Source of the DNA: Acidobacteriota bacterium
GTDB lineage: Bacteria; Acidobacteriota; Terriglobia; Bryobacterales; Bryobacteraceae
Length of the DNA: 41,769 bases
Assembly (NCBI GenBank): GCA_016215215.1
Contig: JACRKW010000074.1
Span: forward strand, 1 to 41,769
Direction: 5' to 3'
Shown here: one piece after another, positions 27,636 through 36,584 of the stretch
Numbering within the stretch: the stretch's first letter is position 1
Layout of the letters: every line of letters starts with the position of its first letter
The notes under the pieces: generated by a model
Seen by the model: the letters and a program-made list of their open reading frames with translations, nothing else
Database searches by the model: none
What the model was told of the DNA's origin: nothing
Made by a program: the position numbers and the translations under genes

Positions 27636-28294
27636 TATGGCTGAACCTTCAGCTGTTTGACAGCCTTGCGGCCCATGGTGCCGTGCGCGGTCAGGGTGTA
27701 GGTGGTGGGTTCTTTCGGCGCGACGTAGAAGCAGCCTTGCAGGAGCTTCCAGGATGGAAAGGCGGGCGGGTCGACCTCGACCAGTTCCGCATTCCAGGTG
27801 GAAAAGCAGAGAAGGTGAGTGGACCCCTCCCGGTTGACCTGGGTGCCGCGCACGCTGAAATACTCAATCCGCGGCACACGGTGGGAGTCCGGCTTCACCT
27901 TGACGTCGAAGCTGGCGGTGGCGGACTTGCCCTGGCCGTCTTCGGCGGTGAGGGTATAACGTGTGTCCTTGACGGGCGTCACGCTGAGGCAGGTGTTGAG
28001 CGAGGGCGAGAGCGTATCGACAGGCGGATCAATGCGGACCGTGCGGGCGTTGGCGACGCCGTAGCAGATGGAGATGGACTGGCCTTCTTCCACCACGCCG
28101 GGCGAGCCGTAGAACATGATGATCTGCAGGCCCTTGGCGGGATCCACCCAGTCGAAGAACTCCGGCCGCTTGGGCGGTGCGGAGCGGCCTTGCCGCCAGC
28201 GCAGCAGCGCAGGCAGGCCGTCCAGGAGCATCCAGGCCATCAAAGCGAGGAGAAAGAGGTTGGCGACCTGCAGCCAGTCCTGCCAGCGTTTCAT
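27635..28294 (-). CDS. Membrane-anchored hypothetical protein with Ig-like repeats
   Basis: N-terminal TM LQVANLFLLALMAWMLL; two Ig-like segments (VEEGQSISICYGVANARTVRIDPPV…DTRYTLTAEDGQGKSATASFDVKV). Confidence 0.65.
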   Translation of the reverse strand: MKRWQDWLQVANLFLLALMAWMLLDGLPALLRWRQGRSAPPKRPEFFDWVDPAKGLQIIMFYGSPGVVEEGQSISICYGVANARTVRIDPPVDTLSPSLNTCLSVTPVKDTRYTLTAEDGQGKSATASFDVKVKPDSHRVPRIEYFSVRGTQVNREGSTHLLCFSTWNAELVEVDPPAFPSWKLLQGCFYVAPKEPTTYTLTAHGTMGRKAVKQLKVQP

Positions 28295-28315
28295 CAGAGG
28301 TTGGACGCGGCTGCG

Positions 28316-29350
28316 TCAGCCAAGTTTCGGCGGCAATTCGGTCAGCGGGCCCATCCACTGCAATTCGCGGTCGATGTCGGTGTGGAGGCGGTACTTCTTG
28401 GCCACCTTTTCCGGCGTCTCGCCGCGGACCTCGATCTGCGCGCGGTCCCACGTTCCGACCCCGACCTTGGCGCACCAGTCGAGGTAGCCGAGCCATTCGG
28501 GATTGATGCCCATGACGTCGGCGCCGACGCGGTCGGCGGCCAGGAAGTCGGTGGAGGCGATGGCGACGCGGTGTTCGACGGGCGTGCCGGAGTTGGGCCC
28601 GTTTCCTTCCATGCCCTCCCAGCCGTCGATGACGGCGACGCCCCAGTTGCGGTGGAGGCGCTCGGCAGTGCGCATGATGTCGTAGTGGGTTTGGCGGACT
28701 CCGCCGTGGTAGATGCGCTTGTCGTTCCAGCGCTTGGTTTCGCCGCGCTTGTAGTGGAGGGGCGATCCGAGCGCCATGTTCTTAATGTTCATGGTGGCGA
28801 TGACGGTGTTGTGCGTCTTCAGCATGCAACTGGAGATGACAAACGCGTCGGGGTCGCAGAGGCGCTTGGCCAGCCGCGCGGGCTGGATGTGGAGGTCGCC
28901 GTTGAGGAGATAGATGGTCTCGAAAAGAGCCTCTTCGTTGAGGTCCACGAGCTTGACGTTGAGCCGCTTGTGGTCGTCGGCGGCGAGCTGGTACTTGAAG
29001 TTGTCGTAGCCCTCGGTGGTGAATCCGGCCGAGGATTCGGCGATGAACACGGGGCCCTTCCAGCGCGTGGAAAGGTAGTCGAGGATGCCCTGCAGGGCGT
29101 CGACGTGGGTGGAGGCGAGCTGCCGCTGGGTGTTGACGATGTTGGGCTTGATGACGACGGATTTCCTGCCCCTCAAACCGGCGGAGATCTCTTTGTCGAT
29201 CAGCTTCAGCGCCTGTGCGATGTTCTCCCGGCGGCTGCCACCCTGGACCAGGGCCGCGGGGACGCCGCTGGAGCCTCTGAGTGCGCGGGGGGCGAGCAAC
29301 AGGCCGGCCGATGCGCCGAACAGGCCGCGGCGTGTAACCAAGTGGGGCAT
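28316..29350 (-). CDS. DUF362 domain protein with Tat-like leader
   Basis: TRRGLFGASAGLLLAPRAL; KSVVIKPNIVNTQRQ…VFIAESSAGFTTEGYDNF…SSCMLKTHNTVIATMNIKNMALGSP. Confidence 0.85.
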   Translation of the reverse strand: MPHLVTRRGLFGASAGLLLAPRALRGSSGVPAALVQGGSRRENIAQALKLIDKEISAGLRGRKSVVIKPNIVNTQRQLASTHVDALQGILDYLSTRWKGPVFIAESSAGFTTEGYDNFKYQLAADDHKRLNVKLVDLNEEALFETIYLLNGDLHIQPARLAKRLCDPDAFVISSCMLKTHNTVIATMNIKNMALGSPLHYKRGETKRWNDKRIYHGGVRQTHYDIMRTAERLHRNWGVAVIDGWEGMEGNGPNSGTPVEHRVAIASTDFLAADRVGADVMGINPEWLGYLDWCAKVGVGTWDRAQIEVRGETPEKVAKKYRLHTDIDRELQWMGPLTELPPKLG

Positions 29351-29411
29351 TGCGGACACCTCAGACCATATAGTATTTAAAGAGCGGGAACTCTGTAAAG
29401 GAGAAACTTGT

Positions 29412-30545
29412 ATGTTCAATCAAGCTTCACGGCGTGGCTTCCTCGGAGCCGGAATCGGATTGCTGGGGGCGGGGGCGGCCGGGGCCGCGCCGGACAAGCT
29501 GGAGATGCCCAAACGGAAGCTGGGCAAGACCGGCTTGACGCCGACGGTGCTGGGCTTCGGATGCATGACGACCTCCGACCCGACGGTGATTGAACAGGCG
29601 GCCGACGCCGGCATCAACTGGTTCGACACTGCGCGCGGCTACCAGAACGGGAACAACGAGCGCATGGTGGGCGCGGCGCTGAAGAGCCGGCGCGACAAGC
29701 TGCACATTACCAGCAAGACGCAGGCCAAAACCAAGACCGACGCTCTGGCGAACCTCGACAAGACGCTGGGCGAACTACAGACCGACCACATCGACGTGTG
29801 GTATCTCCACTCCAGGTCGAACCCCGCGGCTTGCCCCGACGAACTGTTCGACGCGCAGGACGAGGCGGTCAAAGCCGGCAAAGTGCGCTTCAGGGGCGTC
29901 AGCTTCCATGGCGGGCACAAGGAGATGATCCCGTTCCTGATGGAGAAGGGGCGTACCGATGTCATCCTGATGAGCTACAACTTCACGATGGATCCGGAGC
30001 TGGACGCGCTAATCGACAAGGCGTCGGCTGCGGGCATTGGCATGGTGGCCATGAAGGTGATGGCGGGCGGCTTCCGCACGGCTAAGCCGGGCACTCCGAT
30101 GCATGAGAAGCTGAGCCGCCAGGGCGCCCCGGCGGCTATGTTGAAGTGGGCTGTGCGGCGGCCGTCGATCCACACTTCGATTCCGGGCATCATGGACCTG
30201 GACCAGTTGGACGAGAACTTCAAGGCAGTGTGCGCCGGCTACAAGAAGGAGCTGGATGACAAGGTCCTGGCGGCGCAGTTGAAGTTCATCTCTCCGCTCT
30301 ATTGCCGGTTCTGCGGCTCGTGCTCCGGCAAGTGCTCGCAGGGACTGCCGGTGAGCGACCTGATCCGGTTTGTCAGCTACGCAGAGGGATACGGCGAATT
30401 CGCCCTGGGCCGCGAGAACTACCTCGCTCTTCCGGAGAAGCTACAGAACGCCAGTTGCTCGGATTGCAGCCATTGCGCTGTCCACTGCCCGAACGGCGTG
30501 CGTGTGGCCGAGCGCGTGGCGCGGGCGCAGGAGTTGTTCGCTTGA
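29412..30545 (+). CDS. Tat-exported aldo/keto reductase with C-terminal 2[4Fe-4S] ferredoxin-like domain
   Basis: SRRGFLGAGIGLLGAGAAGAA; KRKLGKTGLTPTVLGFGCMTT…NWFDTARGYQNGNNERMVG; CRFCGSCSGKC and CSDCSHCAVHC clusters. Confidence 0.92.
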   Translation: MFNQASRRGFLGAGIGLLGAGAAGAAPDKLEMPKRKLGKTGLTPTVLGFGCMTTSDPTVIEQAADAGINWFDTARGYQNGNNERMVGAALKSRRDKLHITSKTQAKTKTDALANLDKTLGELQTDHIDVWYLHSRSNPAACPDELFDAQDEAVKAGKVRFRGVSFHGGHKEMIPFLMEKGRTDVILMSYNFTMDPELDALIDKASAAGIGMVAMKVMAGGFRTAKPGTPMHEKLSRQGAPAAMLKWAVRRPSIHTSIPGIMDLDQLDENFKAVCAGYKKELDDKVLAAQLKFISPLYCRFCGSCSGKCSQGLPVSDLIRFVSYAEGYGEFALGRENYLALPEKLQNASCSDCSHCAVHCPNGVRVAERVARAQELFA

Positions 30546-31363
30546 AAGCGGCGTTGATCTTTCTCGTGACGGCGATGGCGGCGGGGCAGTCTCCGGACTG
30601 CTCCGCTGTCCCCGGTTCGGTCCAGGACGGCAAGGCTCGCGAATACGACAGCGAGACATTGTACGAGTACATGAACGGCAACTCGGAGGGGTATTTTCTC
30701 TACGGGTTTTCGAAGATGCGCGGGGTGACGTGCAAGCTGGGCGGGGTGAGCTTCGTCGTCGACGTCAGCGAGTTCAAGTCTGCGGAACTTGCCTACGGGA
30801 TGTTCACAGGCAACATTGATCCGCGGCTACCGGCGGAAAAGATCGCCGCCGGCGGTCAGGTGACGCCGCGCAAGGTGATCTTCGTCAAGGGCCAGTACTT
30901 CGGTGAGATCGCGGCCGAGCCGGACGGCGATCACACCGCGGCGCTGCGCGCCGGCGCGTTGGCGCTGGCCAGGCGCCTGCCGGGTTCGGTGGAGCCGCCG
31001 GCGGCATTGGGCTGGTTCCCGAAGGAAAAGTTGCAGGCGGGCTCGCCCCGTCTGGTGCCTCAGAGCGTACTGGGTCTACGGATGCTGCAACGCGGCTACC
31101 TGGCGCTGTATGAGCAGGGCAAAGCCTTTATCGTGACGGAGGAGTCCGAACAGGCCGCCAAGGCTCTGATGGCGAAGTTGAAAGAGCGATTCATTCCCTC
31201 GGGCCCGGTGGCGGGTCTGGAGGACGGCTTCATCACGGAGGATCGCTACCTGGGACGGATGTGCATCTTCCGCAAGGGCTCGCGGGTGGCAGGATGGACG
31301 AATATTCCGGCGGGCCTGGAGCCGGCCGAGCAGGGCAAGCGGCTTGCGGCCTCGATGCCCTGA
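30542..31363 (+). CDS. DUF6599-like secreted hypothetical protein
   Basis: TTG start overlapping the upstream TGA (TTGA coupling); leader KAALIFLVTAMAAGQS; ETLYEYMNGNSEGYFLYGFSKMRG…VDVSEFKSAELAYGMFT. Confidence 0.72.
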   Translation: MKAALIFLVTAMAAGQSPDCSAVPGSVQDGKAREYDSETLYEYMNGNSEGYFLYGFSKMRGVTCKLGGVSFVVDVSEFKSAELAYGMFTGNIDPRLPAEKIAAGGQVTPRKVIFVKGQYFGEIAAEPDGDHTAALRAGALALARRLPGSVEPPAALGWFPKEKLQAGSPRLVPQSVLGLRMLQRGYLALYEQGKAFIVTEESEQAAKALMAKLKERFIPSGPVAGLEDGFITEDRYLGRMCIFRKGSRVAGWTNIPAGLEPAEQGKRLAASMP

Positions 31364-31428
31364 GCCAAGCCGCCAAGCGCACATTCCCTACCGGGGCCGC
31401 CCGCAGGCCGGTCAGCCAATGGCAGGCC

Positions 31429-31461
31429 TTGACTTTCAATCGCTCTATTGATAGTTTTAAT
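31429..31461 (+). promoter_or_regulatory. Candidate promoter upstream of the M23 peptidase gene
   Basis: TTGACT followed by an AT-rich island CTATTGATAGTTTTAATAG in otherwise GC-rich DNA; spacing and -10 assignment ambiguous. Confidence 0.35.
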
Positions 31462-31529
31462 AGTCGCGCCCTTCGCTGCAACTGAGGGGTGCGTAGCGGC
31501 CTTCACCGGCAGGCGCCTCCGAGCCAACG

Positions 31530-32429
31530 ATGAATCAGCCTTACTTTATTGTGGTCCTAGCCCACTCCCTTCATGGGCGGCTGCGCCGTTTCCACATCGA
31601 CCAGAAAGTGGTCTTCGCGGTCCTGGGTCTTGCTTTGCTCGGCGGCTTCACCCTGTTCGGCATGGTTTCCAGTTACCTTCGCATGGCCTGGAAGGTAGCC
31701 AATTACAACAGTTTACGAGAAGAGACCGACTTCCTGAAGGTCCGCTACCAGCGCCTCCTCACCGAGGCCCAGCAGACCAACGAGAGCATGGCTAGCCTGA
31801 AGGTGTTCGCCAGCGAAGTTTCGGTAGCTTACGGCATCAACAGCAAGCTGGACTCCTCGCCCTCCGCCACTCTCGCCTCCCTCACCGACCACCAGTTGAC
31901 GCCTTCGCTGTCTGAGACCCTCGAGCAGTTCAACCGCCTGAAGACCGCCTCGCTCACCGCCCCCAGCCGTTTTTCCACGCGGCGCTGGATGGTCAATACC
32001 ACCCCCAGCCTCTGGCCGGTGATGGGCCGCCTCCTGAGCCACTACGGCAACCGTGAGGATCCCTTCTTCGGCCACCAGGCGTTCCACGCCGGCGTCGACA
32101 TTTCCGCCGTGGTTGGCACTCCGGTGCGCGCCACAGCCGACGGCGTGGTGATTTCGGCCGACTGGGGGGGCAACTACGGCAAGCTGATCGTCGTGGACCA
32201 CGGCAACGGGCTGCAGTCCTACTACGCCCACCTCTCCCGCATGGACGTGATCGCCGGCCAGGAGGTCCGCCTGGGCCAGGTGATAGCCGGGAGCGGCGCC
32301 ACCGGCCGGGCCACCTCCCCGCACCTCCACTACGAAGTGCGACAGGGCGGCACCCCGATGAATCCCTACCGGTATCTAGCCAAGTCCGCCGTGACCACGG
32401 CCACCACATCCCGCGATTTCGCCTTCTAA
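31530..32429 (+). CDS. M23 (LytM-type) metallopeptidase, membrane anchored
   Basis: N-terminal TM; HAGVDISAVVGTPVRATADGVVISADWGGNYGKLIVVDHGNGLQSYYAHLSRM…ATGRATSPHLHYEVRQGGTPMNPYRYL. Confidence 0.93.
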   Translation: MNQPYFIVVLAHSLHGRLRRFHIDQKVVFAVLGLALLGGFTLFGMVSSYLRMAWKVANYNSLREETDFLKVRYQRLLTEAQQTNESMASLKVFASEVSVAYGINSKLDSSPSATLASLTDHQLTPSLSETLEQFNRLKTASLTAPSRFSTRRWMVNTTPSLWPVMGRLLSHYGNREDPFFGHQAFHAGVDISAVVGTPVRATADGVVISADWGGNYGKLIVVDHGNGLQSYYAHLSRMDVIAGQEVRLGQVIAGSGATGRATSPHLHYEVRQGGTPMNPYRYLAKSAVTTATTSRDFAF

Positions 32430-32467
32430 GCCCCGTTCACCCCGCCCGCTCGTGTAGAATCATCTTC

Positions 32468-33535
32468 ATGCGTATCTGGGCTGGGATCACCCTCTGTCTG
32501 CTTTCCGCCTCCATCTGGGCTCATGACGGCCACCCCGCGCTGCCGCGAATGGTCTCCACCGCGCGGAACTTCCTGGCCGCACTCACCCCCGAACAGCGCC
32601 AAAAGGTTGTCTTTCCCTTCGACGTCGAAGAGCGCTTCTTCTGGCACTATATCCCCTCCGACGACATCCCCAAGCGGTTCGACCAGCCGCGCCGCGGTCT
32701 CACACTAGCGGAGATGGATGGCCATCAGAAGGCCCTGGCCAGCGCGCTGCTCAGCGCCGGGTTGAGTCAGCAGGGCTTCATTAAGGCGACCACCATCATG
32801 AGCCTGGAGGACATCCTGCGCATCATGGAGAAGGACACCGCCGGCCGCCGTAACCCGGAGAAATACCACTTCTCCATCTTCGGGGAGCCCAGCGAGACGG
32901 GCACGTGGGCATACCGGATCGAGGGCCACCACGTGAGTCTTCACTTCACGGTGGTGAAGGGAAAGGTAACAGGAAACCCGACCTTCTTGGGGTCGAATCC
33001 GGCGGAGGTGCGCCAGGGTCCCCGCGCCGGACTGCGGGTGCTGGGCGCGGAGGAAGACAAGGCTCGCGCCCTGCTGGATTCCCTCACGCCCGCCCAGCGC
33101 AAGGTGGCCGTGGTCAGCGAAAAGGCGCCCGCGGACATCCTGACCGAGCGAACCCGCAAGGCGGCGCTGGAGGGCCAGCCGTCTGGACTGCACGCCTCCA
33201 AGATGACCGCGCCGCAGCGCAGACTGCTTCAAGCGATACTTCAAGAATACGTGGACAACTTGCCGGCTGAATTGGCCGATCAGCGCCGTGCCCGAGTGCA
33301 GGCCGCCGGGCTGAACGTGCACTTCGCCTGGGCCGGTTCGGGCGAGAAGGGCGGGCCACACTACTACCGCGTCCAGGCGGCCACGTTTCTGATCGAATAC
33401 GACAACACCCAGAACAACGCCAACCACGTCCATAGCGTGTGGAGGGATTTCGAGAACGACTTCGGCGTGGATCTGCTGCAGGAGCATTACGCGACGGCTC
33501 CGGCCGCTCACGGCCACGCCGCGCCGAAGAAGTGA
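32468..33535 (+). CDS. Secreted DUF3500 family protein
   Basis: Signal peptide; FLAALTPEQRQKVVFPFDVEERFFWHYIPSD…GLTLAEMDGHQKALASALLSAGLSQQG…FSIFGEPSETGTWAYRIEGHHVSLHFTVV. Confidence 0.85.
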   Translation: MRIWAGITLCLLSASIWAHDGHPALPRMVSTARNFLAALTPEQRQKVVFPFDVEERFFWHYIPSDDIPKRFDQPRRGLTLAEMDGHQKALASALLSAGLSQQGFIKATTIMSLEDILRIMEKDTAGRRNPEKYHFSIFGEPSETGTWAYRIEGHHVSLHFTVVKGKVTGNPTFLGSNPAEVRQGPRAGLRVLGAEEDKARALLDSLTPAQRKVAVVSEKAPADILTERTRKAALEGQPSGLHASKMTAPQRRLLQAILQEYVDNLPAELADQRRARVQAAGLNVHFAWAGSGEKGGPHYYRVQAATFLIEYDNTQNNANHVHSVWRDFENDFGVDLLQEHYATAPAAHGHAAPKK

Positions 33536-33564
33536 CAGGGCCGGTCCTTGCTAAGATCGTCTCC

Positions 33565-34533
33565 ATGAGACTGTCCCGGCGGGCGCTTCTGGTCTCACTC
33601 GCCGGCGCCTCTCCTGCCCAGATCAAACCGCCAACAGAATTGGTCCGCTACGCTGATCCGGCCACTGAGTTTGAGGTGGTCCGCCTGACCGACCCGGCCT
33701 TCGAGAGCCGTCTGGCTCCGCAGCCGGCGCGGGCCATCGACCGGCGGAGCCGCACGCTGCTCTATGCGTCCATGCGTAGCGGCTCATGGCAGGCCTGGCA
33801 GCTGGAACTGTCCGGCGGCCGCAACCGCCAGCTCGGCACGCTGGACGGGTTTGACCCCGGCTCATTGACTCTTTCCTCCGACGACCGGTCGGCGCTGCTG
33901 ATCAACGGGGGAGATCTCATGTCGATCGGCCTGGCTTCGTTGCGGCTGCAGGGCCTGTACAGCGCCCGCGAAGGGGGCGCGCTCCGGGGACCGGTGGCCT
34001 GCACCGAGGACGGCACGTCGATGTTCCTGGTGGAGACGCGAGGGTCCACGTCCAGACTGTTGCGCCTCCGGTTGGCCAAGGGCGGACCCGAGACGGTCCT
34101 GGAGCAGGAAGGGGCGATTCTGGAACCAACGCCCAACCCGAGGCGGGCCACGGTCTTCTGGAGGACCGCGGGCGGGGAACTGTGGCTGAGCGCATTCGAT
34201 GGCGCGGGGCTGCGGCGCATGGAGACACCGCCTGGCCGGGTACTGCAGGCGCACTGGGCGCCCGACGGCCAGTCCATTCTGTACCTGATTGAGCACGCGG
34301 ACACCTCGCAGCTGAACGCCATCCGCGAGCAGGGCCTGGATTCCCGCGCCGACTCGCTGGTGGCGCAGACCAGCCAGTTCGCCTCGTTTTCGCGCAACCT
34401 GAACGCTACGGTCTTCCTGGGCGCCAGCCGCAACAAGGCGTCGCCGGCCGTTCTGGCGCTATTGAGGGCGACGCGGCGGGAGTTCGCGACGGGGTCTTCC
34501 AGCACGCTCACGAACTCGGCGATGGTGACGTAG
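33565..34533 (+). CDS. TolB-like beta-propeller protein (oligogalacturonate-lyase-like), probably 3'-truncated
   Basis: LSRRALLVSLAGASPAQ leader; VVRLTDPAFESRLAPQPARAIDRRSRTLLYASMRSGSWQAWQLEL… propeller blades; ends abruptly in ATGSSSTLTNSAMVT, which is antisense to the S24 gene. Confidence 0.75.
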   Translation: MRLSRRALLVSLAGASPAQIKPPTELVRYADPATEFEVVRLTDPAFESRLAPQPARAIDRRSRTLLYASMRSGSWQAWQLELSGGRNRQLGTLDGFDPGSLTLSSDDRSALLINGGDLMSIGLASLRLQGLYSAREGGALRGPVACTEDGTSMFLVETRGSTSRLLRLRLAKGGPETVLEQEGAILEPTPNPRRATVFWRTAGGELWLSAFDGAGLRRMETPPGRVLQAHWAPDGQSILYLIEHADTSQLNAIREQGLDSRADSLVAQTSQFASFSRNLNATVFLGASRNKASPAVLALLRATRREFATGSSSTLTNSAMVT

Positions 34534-35291
34534 CGGTCTTCTTCCTTGAGGTCCCATGCCTCGAACTCCGGATTGTCCGGTCGCATGTGGATTTGCGTGT
34601 GTTCCCACTGATCGCTGGACTGCTGCTTGCGGCTGGCGTAACGCTTGATGGTGAACTCGCCGCCCTCGTCGTGGGTGGCGATGCGCTGGACGATGTAGAT
34701 GCCGCCTGTCCGGGAGCCGCCATAGTAGGAGCGGAAGACGCAGAGCGAGCCGTCCGGAATGTCGGGTTCCATGGAGCGGCCGCGGATACGCACAATAAAC
34801 AGGTCTTCACTGAGCGCGCGGCGGCCGGGGACCTCCGCCTCGATCCACTCCTTCACGCCGGTGGCTCGGTCCTGTCCGAGCTTGCCGGCGGCGAGGTCGA
34901 TGGGGATCAGTGGCAGGTGGGTCTTGTACTCCCGGACAGTGGATTTCACCAGCCGCCGGTAGAGCGCCTGGGCCGTGCGTTCGAGGTCGGCGCAGATGGT
35001 CTGTGCGGGCGGCTCCACGCGGAAAGTGCCCGACAAGGAGGAATCGATCCACTCCAGAAACTGCTGCGTGCCCAGTTCGCGCTGTTTATGAGGAAGATCC
35101 TCGCAGATAGCTGTCAGGACTTCAGCTTCGGCGCCGGCGAAGTCCTCCCAATCCCTTCTAAAGCGGAAGACGCATTCGCCCGTGGAGCGATCGGTGACCA
35201 TCACGCCGCAGTTCTCACCCAGGGCTTCGAAGATACGGTACTCGGCCTGCCTCGTCGGCAGCGGAGCCCGGGAGTGCTGGGAGTGGGCCAT
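34487..35291 (-). CDS. S24-type (LexA/UmuD-like) serine peptidase domain protein; frame continues artefactually to 33762
   Basis: LAAGKLG cleavage-site-like segment; FIVRIRGRSMEPDIPDGSLCVFRSY (Ser) and EFTIKRYASRK (Lys); conserved-looking domain ends EFVSVLE near the 34.49 kb junction. Confidence 0.82.
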
Positions 35292-35350
35292 GCGTTGTAT
35301 GCCTTATCGGCGTAAAGCGGGTGAACGCGCCCGTGGAACTTGAGTAAGCC

Positions 35351-36403
35351 CTATGGAGCGAAGGGGTAGTACCCCTCCCTAGCGCGAACTTTCACATTAC
35401 CCAACTTCACCTTCACTTCAATCCGTCTGAAAGTCTTAGCCACGTCCGTATTGGATGGAGTATACCGGAGAATGTACTGTGTTGTGATCTCACCGGCCGT
35501 TGCCGCGATGGCATTGACGATACCCTTCATGATCGCAGCCGCATAGCCGCCGGTGCCTACCTTCAGCGCATAGTTGCCTTCGTCGGACGGGGTGGAGAGG
35601 TAGCCGCTCACGTCGGAGTAGATGTTTTCCAACGGGTAGACGACGCGGCCACCGGTCGATTCGGCAAGCCGCTTCAGGTTGGGCTCCCCGGGGTTGGTGA
35701 AGCCGAAGGCGGTGGTGGAAACACCATAGATTGTCACCAGGTTACGCTGCGCGATCTCAACAACTTCATCCAGTGTCTTTTTACTGGAGTTGTCGTGGCC
35801 GTCGCCGATGATGACGATGACGCGACGGGGTTCGATGGGTTCGCCCTTGACCAGGGTACGGCTGGCGCACGCCATGTAGACGGCATCAAAGAGAGCAGCG
35901 CCGCCGCCAGGCTTGATACGCCGGATCCGGTCGAGGATCTTCTCCGGGTCTGCCGTGGTGTTGACCATGAGCTCGGCCTCGGTGGAATAGCCGATCATGT
36001 AGCCGGAGAACCGCGGGTCGGGCTTGCCGTCAGGCTCCATGGTGGCCAGAGTCAGATCCTGGATGGCTTCCTTGAATTTGTCCCAATGCAGGCGATTGGT
36101 GTTGGAGAGGTCGACCAGGAAACCGATGACCACGGGCTGATTGCGCTCGCGGGTGAAGTAAGTGATGGTTTGAAGCTTGCCCTCGTCGTACAGTTCAAAG
36201 TCCTTCTGTTCCAGGTCGCGAACAAAGCGGCCCTTCTCCTCGGTTACGGTAACGGGGACGATGACTTCGGCCACGGAGGACTTGAAGGCCTCCTCAGGCT
36301 TCATGGCCTGGGCCCGGGGGGGCGTCTGCGCCGAGACGCTGGAAGCGCTCGCCAACAGGGCGAGGACAATAATGCCCAGAGAGAGGTGCCTGCGAGTGTA
36401 CAT
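35351..36403 (-). CDS. VWFA-related secreted protein (Acidobacterial type)
   Basis: VIVPVTVTEEKGRFVRDLEQKDFELYDEGKLQTITYFTRERNQPVVIGFLVDLSNTN…RVIVIIGDGHDNSSKKTLDEVVEIAQRNLVTIYGVST…YILRYTPSN…VKVRAREGYYPFAP. Confidence 0.9.
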   Translation of the reverse strand: MYTRRHLSLGIIVLALLASASSVSAQTPPRAQAMKPEEAFKSSVAEVIVPVTVTEEKGRFVRDLEQKDFELYDEGKLQTITYFTRERNQPVVIGFLVDLSNTNRLHWDKFKEAIQDLTLATMEPDGKPDPRFSGYMIGYSTEAELMVNTTADPEKILDRIRRIKPGGGAALFDAVYMACASRTLVKGEPIEPRRVIVIIGDGHDNSSKKTLDEVVEIAQRNLVTIYGVSTTAFGFTNPGEPNLKRLAESTGGRVVYPLENIYSDVSGYLSTPSDEGNYALKVGTGGYAAAIMKGIVNAIAATAGEITTQYILRYTPSNTDVAKTFRRIEVKVKLGNVKVRAREGYYPFAP

Positions 36404-36584
36404 GCGGGTTCAGCCCCATTATACGGGGTAAGGGCGGGTCCGCGCCGCCCCCGAAGTGGCCGCCTGCGGCTTGAGGTGAACGCCCGACAGGGGGTAAGGA
36501 AACGCCGTATTCCTGCAAGCGTCAAGCTTGAGTCTTCCCATATCGCCCCCTGCGCCCCTATGATTGGGCTAGGATCGTAAAACT

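Noticed and set aside
27683-29380. 565-aa + strand ORF
   Set aside because: Antisense to two well-supported genes (Ig-like protein and DUF362); Gly/Ala/Asp-rich composition typical of GC-rich antisense frames.
33762-34480. C-terminal half of the 509-aa S24 ORF
   Set aside because: Antisense to the propeller gene, which has better coding features; likely just an open GC-rich frame after loss of the S24 stop.
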